DNA of 64,000 nucleotides from JAOUFP01 sp963801505 (GCA_963801505.1 CAWDEY010000002.1:31913-95912); one strand, 5' to 3'. Counted from the first letter of the stretch, positions 54,665 to 63,890 are shown. Notes: generated from the letters alone by a model not told the origin. Program-made: numbers and translations.

Positions 54665-56762
54665 TCACAAAACACCAAAAATTATTTCTCTCTCCTCCAT
54701 ATCGACCCTGTCGACCCTCAACCGCAGCTCCTGCCCCAGCCTGAAGGAGCGGTTAGTATGTCTGCCGCTCAGTCTCATGGTTTTATCGTTGTATTGGTAA
54801 TAATCATCTGTCAGTGATGAGAGGTTAAGGAACCCCTCAACATAAAAGTCATCCAACCGCACCCGCAGTCCATACGCGGATACGCCAACCACCCTGCCCC
54901 CGAATTCCTCCCCCACCTTATCTTTCATAAACCAGACTCTCATGGCCCTTATGACCACTTTTTCAGCCTCGTCAGCCGACCTTTCAGTACGGGATGAGCT
55001 GAAGGCGATATCAGGGAGCATGCTTTCAAGCTCTTTCCTTCTCCTGTCTGATATCAGTTTTTGAGTCAGTATTTCACGCAGTATCCTGTGGACAACAAGG
55101 TCTGGATAGCGACGAATCGGCGAGGTGAAATGAGAGTATGATGCCGAGGCAAGACCAAAATGCCCTACATTTATAGAAGAATATCTCGCCTGTTTCAGGC
55201 TCCTAAGGACAATATAGTTTATGATCTCTTCCTCTGCTGCCCCTTTTACGGACTTCAGGATCTCCGAAAAATCTTTGGATTTTATAGCGCTCCTTCTTAA
55301 TATGCCGAGGGGTTTAATGACCTTCATTATATCTTCCAGCTTCCTCGGGTCCGGTTCCTCATGGATCCTGTAGAGGTTCGGTACCCCGCGCTTTTCCAGA
55401 TACTCAGCCACAGCCTCGTTTGCTGATATCATGAATTCTTCAATAATCATATGCGCAAAGTTTCTCTCTGTCTTTAATATAGCCTCGGGGTTGCCCTGGA
55501 GATCAAGCAGCACATCAGGTTCAGGCAGGTCGAAATCGAGACTGCCCCTTTGCAGCCTTTTTTCTCGTAAAATATTGCAGAGTTCGCCCATCAGCTCGAA
55601 ATCTTTTATAAGATAATCGTACTTTCCCCGTTCTTCAGTATCATTGTCCACAAGAATTTTTTTGACAGATGTATAGGTCATCCTCTCATCGCTTTTGATT
55701 ATGCTAGGATAAAATTTTGAGTCCAGACTCCTGCCTTTTTTGTCAAAATCCATCTCGACTGTAAAGGCAAGCTTGTCTGTTTTGGGTCTTAGACTGCAGA
55801 GGTCTTCGGAAAGTTCCTTCGGGAAGCATAGGGATTACCCTGTCAGGAAAATAGACGCTTGTGCCGCGTTTGCGTGCCTCGATGTCTACAGGCGAATCCC
55901 AGGAAACATAAAAACCAACATCAGCGATATGCACCCAAAGCCGGTATCCATGGTCAGTACGGATTATCGAGACAGCGTCATCGAAGTCCTTTGCCCTCTC
56001 CCCGTCAATGGTGACCGTCGGCAGATCTCTCAGGTCTTTTCTCTTCTCAGCGTCCTTTTGCGTAACAGACCCGGCATACAGGAGCTTCGTAGCCTCTGTC
56101 ACTGCCCTGGGAAATCTTCTGGGCAGGTTAAACTCGTCTATTATCGCCTCAATTTCTTCAGCCGGGTCTTCAGGTTTTCCGATTATCTTGATCACCCTTG
56201 CTGAAGGCGGTCTCTTATCAGTGGGGTAAGAGATGATCTCGGCAATAACGTTGTCTCCGTTTTTAGCCGTCCCCCTGTCATCCGGCCCAACATAAAGATC
56301 AAAGGGCACAGACTTATTTTTCGGCCTTATAAACGTTGCTGCCTTCGAAATATCAATTTTCCCAACTACCCTGGTCAATACTCTTTCGAGTACCCTGATG
56401 ATTCTTCCCTCCCGCCTTTTCCAATCCTCGACCCTGACAATCACCCGGTCTCCGTTCATGGCCCCGAAAATACCTCTGGGCGGTATGAACAGGTCTCTCT
56501 CCCCTGGTTTCTCTGAAATTACAAAACCATATCCGTCCCTGTGCGCCTCATAATATCCTGTTACAAGGTTCATCTCCTCAGCAGGACCGTACAAACCCTT
56601 CCGGGTAAGCACAATTTCACCTTCCCGGACAAGATCTCTGAGCACCCGTTTCAAAGACCTCGCCTCAGGCCTGCTCAGGTCCATAAGCTGGATTATCTCC
56701 TTAAAGGAGAGGGGCTTTGCCTTTCCCTTGAAAAAATCAATTACAGTCTCTTTATTAAGCAT
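54665..56762 (-). CDS. rnr: Ribonuclease R, frameshifted
   Basis: An exoribonuclease of the RNB (RNase II) family. Frame one (56762 to about 55817) gives the N-terminal winged-helix part, cold-shock domains and the start of RNB with DGERAKDFDDAVS, which holds the catalytic aspartates. The rest (55816-54665) gives the RNB core (HFTSPIRRYPDLVVHR) and a C-terminal S1 domain. Dropping one C at 55816-55817 restores PMLPEELSEDLCSLRPKTDK and about 698 residues. The S1 domain ends the protein; the Lys-rich tail of E. coli RNase R is absent. Probably a sequencing error, as both halves are well kept. Confidence 0.9.
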
Positions 56763-56779
56763 GATTTATTATAGGCCTT

Positions 56780-57415
56780 TTATTTTCTGCCCCAGTTTCC
56801 GTTTGCGTCCTGTATCCACCATCCCTTTTTTGCAGCGTCCCTTCTGATCGCCGCAAACTGCTCTGTAGCCTGCGGCATAACCTGATTAAAGCTTTCAGGT
56901 GTTTCCTGTGCCCTGTTGACCCTGATGATCGCCTTTGCCATACCCTTTATAACGGTTCGTCTATTTTCATTTTCCATATCAACGGCCTTTTTATCATCAG
57001 AAGATAAGGTCTTCTCCCGGGGGGACAGCAGCCCGTCTTTCCCTTCGCCAACTGCACCGGAATCTCTCAGGCTGTCGATATCAGCTATCCTGGCCCCCAT
57101 CTCTTTATATGCATTGACAACATCCGGCATCTTCCTGACAAGTTCCGCAATCGTGTCAGCAAGTCCTGCCTCCTGTGCATATGCTGTTGCAACCAGCTCA
57201 AACCGTATGGAGCTTTCGGATTTGGGCTTGTCCTCTGGTTTTGTGCCTGGCCTTTGCTCTCCGCCTTTCTGGTCCGGGGTCATCAATTCTTTTTCAAGGG
57301 ACTTGTAGGCCTCCTTAACGTCCTTTTCCGGGAAATAGACATTCACCGTAATGACCGCGCACGCTGCAATAATAACCAGAAGTCCGATGGTTGCCAGTTT
57401 GATTCGTTTCTTCAT
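56780..57415 (-). CDS. DUF1318 (YdbL-like) lipoprotein
   Basis: A 211-residue protein starting MKKRIKLATIGLL, with GGAGG eight bases before the ATG (a longer frame adds five residues). Residues 1-20 form a signal peptide ending in a lipobox-like IAAC, followed by VITVNVYFPEKDVKEAYKSL. The C-terminal half (KDGLLSPREK, then ENENRRTV.., QATEQFAAIRRDAAKKGWWIQDANGNW) is the DUF1318 domain of E. coli YdbL. It lies directly downstream of the YdbH-like gene, the same pairing as ydbH-ynbE-ydbL, which works in outer-membrane lipid homeostasis. No separate ynbE is present. Confidence 0.8.
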   Translation of the reverse strand: MKKRIKLATIGLLVIIAACAVITVNVYFPEKDVKEAYKSLEKELMTPDQKGGEQRPGTKPEDKPKSESSIRFELVATAYAQEAGLADTIAELVRKMPDVVNAYKEMGARIADIDSLRDSGAVGEGKDGLLSPREKTLSSDDKKAVDMENENRRTVIKGMAKAIIRVNRAQETPESFNQVMPQATEQFAAIRRDAAKKGWWIQDANGNWGRK

Positions 57416-57429
57416 GTTGTCATCCTCCA

Positions 57430-60400
57430 TTATTCATTATTTTTCTTTGCCCTGTCTGCTGCCTCCACAATCGTCCACATCAGATGGTCTATTGCAATCC
57501 TGTTGCTCAGAGGCGCAACTTTCACAGACAGGTCCTGAATTCCGAATATGTTCCTGTCAGATATCTCCATCTCTTTAAAGATCAAAAATCCTTTTTGGAC
57601 ATAAAGGCTCATGACCCCCTTGTCAAAACTCCTCTCCCCGAGATACGATTTTACAGAAGGACCTCCTATCTTTTGCAGAAACTCCCTGCTTATCCTTGTT
57701 TTCTCGTCTTTCGTGGCGTATGTCCATAAATCAGCCCTCCCGATAAGCCCTGAAAGGTCTGCACCAGAGCCTTTCAACAATCCTATGCCATCAACCTTTC
57801 CGCTTATGTATCCTTTGATCGGTCCAATATCATCACAGAGTTTTTTAAGACTCAGACCTTGCAGCACCATCCCTGCCCTGTAATGCGCCCCCTCGCTGAG
57901 ATCAATCACAGCTGAGCCATTCAGACTTCCTCCGAATATGTTAGCACTAAACCTTCCGACGTTCAAAATACTCCCTTCCTGTTTAATCCAGACATTAATG
58001 TCTTTGAGCAATCTAAACCCATACTGTAACGAGCCGATGGTTATTCTGTTATAGTCAGACCCAGGGGTTTCCTCAGCATAATGCCTCATAATGCTGCTGA
58101 ATTCCGATCGTTCAAAGGATGGTAAAACTATCGCTTTTCCCCCGTCTCCAAACTTGCCGTAGGCAAAGGGGACCACGCCATTGACAGGCCCTGCTGAATA
58201 TTCATTGTTCTCCCCTGTAAGCACAAAATCCTTTACTCTCAGTTCTCCGTCAAGGGTGACTTTGTCTTTCTTGTAGGCCAGTCTGATGTCTGAGGAAACA
58301 GAGCCTTCCATTCCGGCATAAAGCAGGGAATCTGGAAATATGTCCCAGAGAGAATTCCGGATCTCCGTTACCTGAGTTTCCTTAATATGGCCATTGATGT
58401 CGACAGAGCGTTTTCCTCCCAGAAACTCCGTTGCGGTACCGGAGACTGTCGCCGCGATGCTTCCAGCTGATACAGTTGCCTCAAACTCGCAATCCTTTCC
58501 CTGTAATGCTATGTCAGATTGGATCAAGGCGTCCTTTAAAATGTACCGGTGTGTCTTTTTATTGCTTACAGAAAACTTTTGCAGGTCCAGCGCGGTCTCC
58601 CCACGCAGCGATTCCTTTGAATCTATTGTTCCCTTAAAGGTGGCCCTTTCCATGTTCCCTGCTATCAGATAACCAGTCTCAGCAATCTTCTCAGCGGCCT
58701 TTGATATTTCCCCAAGGTCGATATGTTCTGCCGTCACCTCTGCCTTTACAGGAAAAGGCCCCTGAGAGGTTCTGCCCTGTGCGATCAGTCTGATCCTTCC
58801 CCCTGAGACCTCCGCATGAGGGATTTCCAGAGAGAAGTCTTTAGCGTTAAATTTACCGCTGCCGGAAATCCTTCCGGAGTTGACACCACTGAATTTTGCT
58901 TCTGAGGAGGAAAACATGAAATCTCCTGAAAGGTCTTTATTAAGGTTATTGAGGGTTGCTGAAAAATCAAGCCCTTTGAGCCCGGCCTCTTTGGCCCGAT
59001 ACAGAGCGCCCAGGTTTTTTGCCTCTATCAAAAGCTTGTTGCCTCTGTCTGCCATGTTTATCTTAAGCAGGTCTGCTGATGAAGAAAACTTCTCTGTTTC
59101 AATCTTCAGCTTAAGTATTGTAATAATGTTTTTTGCATAATCCACATTGAATGCGGCCCCGAGGCTGTTAAAGGAATAATCAGCGTATTGGGTCCTGCCT
59201 GCATTGACAGTGCTTTTGCCGGAGAACTCCTTCTCCCTGAGCGTCCCTTCAAGCAGGAGTCCGACATCTTCGACCGAGAGTTTCTTTCCCTTCCCAACCT
59301 CCATATGGACAGATGGGGCGCTCACAGACGCTGAAAAAGCCACGCCACGCTGCCGCACTTTCGCATTCAGAGAAAGTACGACATCAGCAGGCATGGACAA
59401 AAAATACCCCCCTGCACTGATGACCTCTGCCGAGGCCTCCGCCCTGGCAGAGAGCTCTTTACCCGAGGCAAACAGCACCCGGGCGTTTATTTTTCTGACA
59501 TCAGTAGCATCTGATTTAATTGAGGCGCCATCAAGCGCAACTGAGCCTGAGACCTCAGGCATGGAATTATCAAACCTTCCTTTAATGTTTATTGCATCTG
59601 AGGTGAGAATGCCGCCAGTCTTAAATCCCCTCAAAATATTGAAGGCCGACAGATCAAGTCGATTGATATTGAGCTTGAAATCATAGGCAGGGTCCCCCTG
59701 CAAATCCCTGATCAGCCCCCTAAAACTCAGTGCCGAGACATCACCGACTTTTACTGACAGGGTCTTTATACTTAGAGAGTCAGCAGAAATGTCATAAAAG
59801 GCTGCTGCATCCATTTTAATATCCAGCCGGGTCTTTTTGTAAAATTCATACCCAGGACTTTTTATCTGCATCCTGGCTGTAATATTGACCCCATTGGCCG
59901 TATCGCCCTCTGCATCAATGATCATTTTCAGCCCCGTCTTCTCAACATCTACCTGATACTTTTCCAACACCATCCTGAATGCCGAGAGTCTGAAATCCTC
60001 TGTTGATACAGATATTCTGAATTTATCAGGTTTGTCTATAAGGTTTGCCCAGCCATCAAACAATATTTTGTTTTTGCCTGACGACATGGTAGAGCCATGT
60101 ATAAGAGTTTTGCTGCCGGGGCTTGAGGAAATGTTTTTAAGACTAAGGTTTATCCCTTCGTTCCTTAACCTGAGATCACTATTTAAATCAGTCATGCCTG
60201 ATATTACCCTGAACTCATCCACCTCGTATTTGAGGGTGCTTTTTTTTGACAGAAAACGCCTGAGCTCATCCGAGATATTCAGTCTGCCCTCTTGGTCCTT
60301 CATGACAGTCAGTTCAGGTGCATATACGTCGATGCCTCTGAAATGGAGTTTTCCCTCGAAAAGTTCACGGTAGTTTACGTTAAGAAAAATTTTTTTTATC

Positions 60401-60660
60401 TTTAACAGCTGACCGGCCTCAAACCCCTCAGGATTTCCTATTTGGATATTCCGGAGTTGTATACCGGTTAAAGCGCTGAATGTTATGTCACCGACATCAA
60501 CCTGCTGTCCTATAAGTGAAGTTGCTTTTAAGGACACTTTTGCAAGGAATGTTTTTTTGATGTCGAGGTAATAGACATACGCAAGAACAATGGAGATAGC
60601 GATCATTGCAGCAAAGCCAAGTGCGGTCAGCTTGCAGATTTTTCCCCTGCCGGATATCAT
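57430..60660 (-). CDS. AsmA/YdbH-like intermembrane transport protein
   Basis: A 1076-residue protein with an N-terminal membrane span (about 12-32) and a very long periplasmic beta-rich region, as in the AsmA/YhdP/YdbH bridge proteins that carry phospholipids between membranes. The N-terminus (VGDITFSALTGIQLRNIQIGNP, then FRGIDVYAPELTVMKDQEGRLNI) is AsmA-like; the C-terminus (GYISGKVDGIGLLKGSGADLSGLIGRADLW) resembles the YdbH end domain. Paired with a DUF1318 gene, which supports the YdbH identification. A hairpin-T run lies 25 bases before its start. Confidence 0.8.
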   Translation of the reverse strand: MISGRGKICKLTALGFAAMIAISIVLAYVYYLDIKKTFLAKVSLKATSLIGQQVDVGDITFSALTGIQLRNIQIGNPEGFEAGQLLKIKKIFLNVNYRELFEGKLHFRGIDVYAPELTVMKDQEGRLNISDELRRFLSKKSTLKYEVDEFRVISGMTDLNSDLRLRNEGINLSLKNISSSPGSKTLIHGSTMSSGKNKILFDGWANLIDKPDKFRISVSTEDFRLSAFRMVLEKYQVDVEKTGLKMIIDAEGDTANGVNITARMQIKSPGYEFYKKTRLDIKMDAAAFYDISADSLSIKTLSVKVGDVSALSFRGLIRDLQGDPAYDFKLNINRLDLSAFNILRGFKTGGILTSDAINIKGRFDNSMPEVSGSVALDGASIKSDATDVRKINARVLFASGKELSARAEASAEVISAGGYFLSMPADVVLSLNAKVRQRGVAFSASVSAPSVHMEVGKGKKLSVEDVGLLLEGTLREKEFSGKSTVNAGRTQYADYSFNSLGAAFNVDYAKNIITILKLKIETEKFSSSADLLKINMADRGNKLLIEAKNLGALYRAKEAGLKGLDFSATLNNLNKDLSGDFMFSSSEAKFSGVNSGRISGSGKFNAKDFSLEIPHAEVSGGRIRLIAQGRTSQGPFPVKAEVTAEHIDLGEISKAAEKIAETGYLIAGNMERATFKGTIDSKESLRGETALDLQKFSVSNKKTHRYILKDALIQSDIALQGKDCEFEATVSAGSIAATVSGTATEFLGGKRSVDINGHIKETQVTEIRNSLWDIFPDSLLYAGMEGSVSSDIRLAYKKDKVTLDGELRVKDFVLTGENNEYSAGPVNGVVPFAYGKFGDGGKAIVLPSFERSEFSSIMRHYAEETPGSDYNRITIGSLQYGFRLLKDINVWIKQEGSILNVGRFSANIFGGSLNGSAVIDLSEGAHYRAGMVLQGLSLKKLCDDIGPIKGYISGKVDGIGLLKGSGADLSGLIGRADLWTYATKDEKTRISREFLQKIGGPSVKSYLGERSFDKGVMSLYVQKGFLIFKEMEISDRNIFGIQDLSVKVAPLSNRIAIDHLMWTIVEAADRAKKNNE

Positions 60661-60683
60661 GGTTTATTTTTGCATGCAGACAG

Positions 60684-60707
60684 AAAAAAAGCACCATAAA
60701 TAGGTGC
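60684..60707 (-). terminator. Rho-independent terminator or attenuator before ydbH-like gene
   Basis: On the minus strand GCACC, loop TATTTAT, GGTGC, then seven T, ending 24 bases before the ydbH-like ATG. It could end an older upstream transcript or act as an attenuator. Confidence 0.6.
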
Positions 60708-60821
60708 CCCACTCCGGCCGGACTACCGGGACTATTGATTGCAATTCATTTTAAAGCCGGAAAATGATGACAGATCTGATTGAACTGTACTGATGCCCGC
60801 TCAGAAGAAAGGGCACAAAGC

Positions 60822-60923
60822 CTAATGACACTTTGAAAATGTTGGGAACACGTCTATCACAATAGGCCTGTCGCAGGTTTTTTTGAGGATGGAGCCCTGT
60901 CCTGTAAGATAAAGCTCCGCCAT
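60822..60923 (-). pseudogene. Cas1 N-terminal fragment (CRISPR-Cas remnant)
   Basis: A 33-codon frame from ATG 60923 starts MAELYLTGQGSILKKTCDR and then PIV. This fits the Cas1 N-terminus pattern (xLYLTEQGSxLKKTGDRLIVEKDG). The match stops after about 22 residues, where the rest of Cas1 is missing. No repeat array or cas2 is nearby. Identification is by recognised pattern only. The surrounding 60710-61000 bases hold nothing else I can name. Confidence 0.6.
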
Positions 60924-61010
60924 AATTATAAGTCACCAGTCCTGATGAAGCTTTCTTGACAGCGTGTTTCCATCTGCATATAATAAAAGCATCTTAAGGA
61001 GGTGCATAAT

Positions 61011-61250
61011 ATGCGTGCGACATTAAACATACCAGATGACCTCATGGCCGAGGTACAGAAAGCCACTGGCGAAAAATCCAAGACAAAGGCCATCACCGTT
61101 GCCATGAAAGAATTTATCAGGCAGAAGAAGATAAAGCAACTGCTTGCCCTTAGAGGCAAGATTCAGATCGACTATGATTGGGAAAAAGAAGAAGAACTTG
61201 AGATGAAAGCTCAAAGAGAAAGGGAGAGATTGCTTGAACGAACGAAATAA
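61011..61250 (+). CDS. vapB: VapB-type antitoxin (DUF2191)
   Basis: A 79-residue protein: MRATLNIPDDLMAEVQKATG is a ribbon-helix-helix DNA-binding start, and SKTKAITVAMKEFIRQKKIKQLLALRGKI is the typical VapB/DUF2191 body, followed by a charged toxin-binding tail. AAGGAGG lies eight bases before the ATG. It overlaps the toxin start by 17 bases. Binds and silences VapC and represses its own operon. Confidence 0.87.
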   Translation: MRATLNIPDDLMAEVQKATGEKSKTKAITVAMKEFIRQKKIKQLLALRGKIQIDYDWEKEEELEMKAQRERERLLERTK

Positions 61251-61662
61251 CAGCATACTTGCTGATACGAGTGTCTGGATAGAGTTTTTCAAGCCGCAAT
61301 CCGCCGCTGGAAAGAAACTTGAAACGCTCATCATAAATAACTCGGTCTGGGTATGCGGTGTGGTGCTTTTTGAACTTGTACAGGGGGTCAGATCGGAAGA
61401 AGAAAAGGCAAAGATATTGGAGGCCTTATCTGACCTGGAATATGCAGAGATGACAAGACACCTTTGGCGGTGCAGCATCTGGATTGAAGACTCCCTCCGG
61501 AAAGACCGCAGGGAATCTCAATGCAAGGAATATTTTTCATTATATTTGCTCGCTAACCCCGTGGCAAGACCACGGGGAATATCGCTCGCTATCCATTTAA
61601 CGCCCTATGACGTAAAATGCCGCAATAACAGACGAAAAATATCAATATTCGGATGTATTTAA
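61234..61662 (+). pseudogene. vapC: VapC-type PIN toxin, C-terminus replaced by repeat
   Basis: TTG start with GGGAGAG upstream. The first 80 or so residues are a PIN nuclease: ADTSVWIEFFKP holds the first catalytic Asp and VLFELVQGV the Glu. From base 61483 the sequence is a family D repeat, so residues after about 84 (ending at 61662) are repeat-encoded and the third and fourth acidic residues of the PIN site are gone. The toxin is likely dead; the antitoxin is intact. Confidence 0.85.
61483..61600 (+). repeat. Dispersed repeat, family D, copy 3 (inside vapC)
   Basis: Closest match to the copy at 11.2 kb, from ATTGAAGACTCCCTCCGG to GCTCGCTATCCATTTAA, with CCCCGTGG..CCACGGGG hairpin intact. 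Confidence 0.9.
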
Positions 61663-61786
61663 TAGGATATGGCTGAGGTTGACATTTCTCAGTACTTTTC
61701 ATAGTTGCGCATATGCTAAACATATTATAAACTATATTTAAGAGAGGGGTTTCTGGAATACAGAGGCCCGAAAAGAGGTGAGAATT

Positions 61787-62281
61787 ATGGCAGGAAAGAC
61801 AACAGAAGAGCTGGCAACAATAAAGAGATATGGACCGGTACTTTCTGCTTTTGAGGAAGTTGATAGGTGCTTCAACGAGGCATTGACAAGCCCGTTTACC
61901 ATATTAACGCCCGGGACTTTGCCGCTGTTCGGTGCGGAGGATTATGAGAGACTGACCCCTGCGGTGGACATGTACGATGAGGGCAAGGAAATCGTAATGA
62001 AGGCTGATCTGCCTGGAATCAATAAGGAAGATCTGCACCTTGACCTTACCGCTGAGCATGTTCTGACGCTTTCGGGTGAAAGGAAGATGGAAGAGACCAT
62101 TGAAAAGAGTGGCCTTTACAGGGTAGAGAGGAGTTACGGTAGTTTCTCAAGGAGCTTTGAATTGCCATCCAGCGTTGACACTGAAAAGATCACAGCAAGC
62201 ATTAAGGACGGCGTGCTTGAGATCAGACTTCCTAAGACCGAAACAGCTGAAAAGACAACCAAAAACATCTCGATAAACTAA
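61787..62281 (+). CDS. Hsp20/alpha-crystallin small heat-shock protein
   Basis: A 164-residue chaperone. The alpha-crystallin domain covers about 60-155: LTPAVDMYDEGKEIVMKADLPGINKEDLHLDL, LTLSGERK, YRVERSYGSFSRSFELP, SIKDGVLEIRLPK. The C-terminal ISIN resembles the I-x-I anchor that joins oligomers. I start at ATG 61787 with GAGGTG upstream; a GTG nine bases earlier is possible. TTGACA at 61679-61684 may be its -35. A terminator follows. Confidence 0.93.
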   Translation: MAGKTTEELATIKRYGPVLSAFEEVDRCFNEALTSPFTILTPGTLPLFGAEDYERLTPAVDMYDEGKEIVMKADLPGINKEDLHLDLTAEHVLTLSGERKMEETIEKSGLYRVERSYGSFSRSFELPSSVDTEKITASIKDGVLEIRLPKTETAEKTTKNISIN

Positions 62282-62305
62282 CCAGCTAAAAAACAGCACT
62301 AAAAG

Positions 62306-62334
62306 TCCCCTGGATGTTTCAGGGGATTTTTTTT
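62306..62334 (+). terminator. Rho-independent terminator after hsp20
   Basis: Stem TCCCCTG with CAGGGGA, loop of seven bases, then eight T; 25 bases past the stop codon. Confidence 0.9.
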
Positions 62335-62531
62335 GCCCACTGAAGGTCAGCAGGCTTCGGGTGAAACGGAAGATACGGAAGATACGGAAGGAAACCGCCC
62401 GGCTCTAAATTCGACGAAAGGGTAAGAGCCAGCAAGTTAGGTGCCTGGGGAAACCAGAGGAGAAGCCCAGCCCTTACTCCCCTGATTTTTTTGTGTCCCG
62501 AGAGAGTATAGGCAAATACCACAACTCTATG

Positions 62532-62687
62532 CTATTTGTTTTTAGAATCAGGCAATCTGTCAACCCAATATCGTGGCTCTCTGTGCAGATGCGCAACAGC
62601 GATAACAACAACGGTTTCAGAATCAATGCCGTAGATTATGCCATAGGGGAATCTCGGCTTAAAATGCAAAATATCAAAGCCTGAACC
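62532..62687 (-). pseudogene. ParE-type toxin C-terminal fragment
   Basis: A frame closed by a stop at the upstream side encodes about 50 residues including FPYGIIYGIDSETVVVIAVAH, then LHREPRYWVDRL, the C-terminal signature of ParE/RelE-superfamily toxins. The N-terminal half and an antitoxin are missing. Remnant. The 200 bases between hsp20's terminator and this fragment hold only a short GATACGGAA tandem and nothing recognisable. Confidence 0.7.
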
Positions 62688-62726
62688 TCACACAGTTGAT
62701 GTGTGTTTTCACTGCGCGGCGCGCTT

Positions 62727-63003
62727 TCACCTATAGACCTCGTCATGAGGCACGATGTCAATCAAGAGAATTTCTTTTTCGGTTATCACTATGGTCATTG
62801 TGATGCGGTAGCTGTCGGTTATGCTTATTGCCTGCATACCCTTGTATTTACCCCCGAGGTAGTGATATTTCAGATGTGGCTGAAAGGGGTCTTTTTCCAG
62901 ATCGCGTAGAATGTCGGCAACCTTCTTTTTTTAAGTCAGGATGACGTTGCTTAAATTTAGTCGCCGCTCGCGTAAAATGTGACGTCCAGACAAGGGTATA
63001 CAT
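62727..63003 (-). pseudogene. RelE-type toxin, frameshifted in an A7 run
   Basis: MYTLVWTSHFTRAATKFKQRHPDLKK is read from ATG 63003, then a run of seven A (62926-62932) shifts the frame. With one A fewer, KVADILRDLEKDPFQPHLKY, YHYLGGKYKGMQAISITDSYRI and LLIDIVPHDEVYR follow, giving a complete RelE-fold mRNA interferase of about 91 residues. It starts two bases after the antitoxin stop. The homopolymer makes a sequencing error, or slippage, possible. Confidence 0.8.
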
Positions 63004-63005
63004 TC

Positions 63006-63269
63006 TCAGTCTTCGAGCCCCAATTCCTTGATCAGGTCCTTTGCAGTCCCGCGCTTCACCCTCCCTGCCTTCACATCCTCAAGCGAGGCACGCACTCTTG
63101 CAACGCATGCCTCATCCTCTGCCTCGATCAGCTCCCGATACCGTGTCTCGGTAAGGACGACATACTGGGGCTGGTTGTTCTTTATAACGTGGACAGCCCC
63201 CTCCTTCAGTGCCTCATCAACAGCTGAGATTCCTTTCCTCTTAATATCCTGCGCTGCTATGGCATTCAT
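63006..63269 (-). CDS. Phd/YefM-family antitoxin
   Basis: An 87-residue antitoxin. MNAIAAQDIKRKGISAVDEAL and VHVIKNNQPQYVVLTETRYRELIE follow the Phd/YefM fold, with a charged toxin-binding tail ending LIKELGLED. I start at ATG 63269, with AAAGGAG seven bases upstream; the longer frame adds eight residues. It pairs with the RelE-type gene downstream and should repress at the palindrome just upstream. Confidence 0.88.
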   Translation of the reverse strand: MNAIAAQDIKRKGISAVDEALKEGAVHVIKNNQPQYVVLTETRYRELIEAEDEACVARVRASLEDVKAGRVKRGTAKDLIKELGLED

Positions 63270-63296
63270 ATTGGCACTCCTTTCGATACTCAATTT

Positions 63297-63325
63297 GGTG
63301 CTTATATATTACTCTATTAAGCACC
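63297..63325. promoter_or_regulatory. Palindromic operator of the Phd-RelE module
   Basis: GGTGCTTA and TAAGCACC are perfect 8-bp inverted arms around an AT-rich centre that also holds -10-like TATATT. It lies 28 bases upstream of the antitoxin start, where Phd-type proteins bind. Confidence 0.65.
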
Positions 63326-63338
63326 TGCTTGCAACTTT

Positions 63339-63890
63339 CTATGCCACCAATACCTCGTTCATCTCTTCCAATATTCCATTCAACTCATCCCCAAAGACTT
63401 GGTAAGCCTCGCTTGCGCCTTTGACTTTAGACTTCTCCAACGCAGCATAAGCCTCCCAGAGCCGGTCTATCTTCCATGAATAAGGCGCCTGAGGACTGAA
63501 TAGAGCCGCTGGATGGTCGAGATGCAGACGCGTGCGGTCTGGTCTATCTTGTTCGATCTCAACTGCTGAACAATATATTCTTCGGTAAATTTATAAGGGC
63601 TGTAGGGCGAAACATACTGCTGGAATTCCTTTAGGGTCTGCCGGCCAAGGTTGGCCCTGTCTACAAGGAAAAGCACCCTCTTTGCTCCGCCGAATTTAAT
63701 CATACGATAGATGGAAGTAACTGCAGTGAAGGTCTTGCCGCTGCCTGTTGCCATCTGGATAAGGGCGCGGGGCCTGTTCTCTGCCAACGATTTTTCGAGA
63801 TTCCTGATCGCTGTTATCTGCGCAGCCGTTTGTCTCTCGGTAATGCTATCGAACTTCCAAGCGTCAAAAATGAGCGTGTCCGTGCTGGAT
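63339..63890 (-). pseudogene. Type I restriction enzyme HsdR remnant with internal deletion
   Basis: From the right: ITAIRNLEKSLAENRPR, then ALIQMATGSGKTFTAV (Walker A) and RVLFLVDRANLGRQTLKEFQQ (motif Ia), to STIQRLYSVLR, as in HsdR helicases. The next recognisable sequence, in another frame and without DEAD-box or later motifs, is the HsdR C-terminus (PYSWKIDRLWEAYAALEKSKV, then FGDELNGILEEMNEVL, stop at 63339). So most of the helicase and the N-terminal nuclease are deleted. No hsdM or hsdS is seen. The remnant abuts a tRNA gene. Confidence 0.8.

Noticed and set aside
62355..62400. GATACGGAA short tandem repeat as a regulatory array
   Set aside because: Only two to three units of nine bases; too short to support a function.
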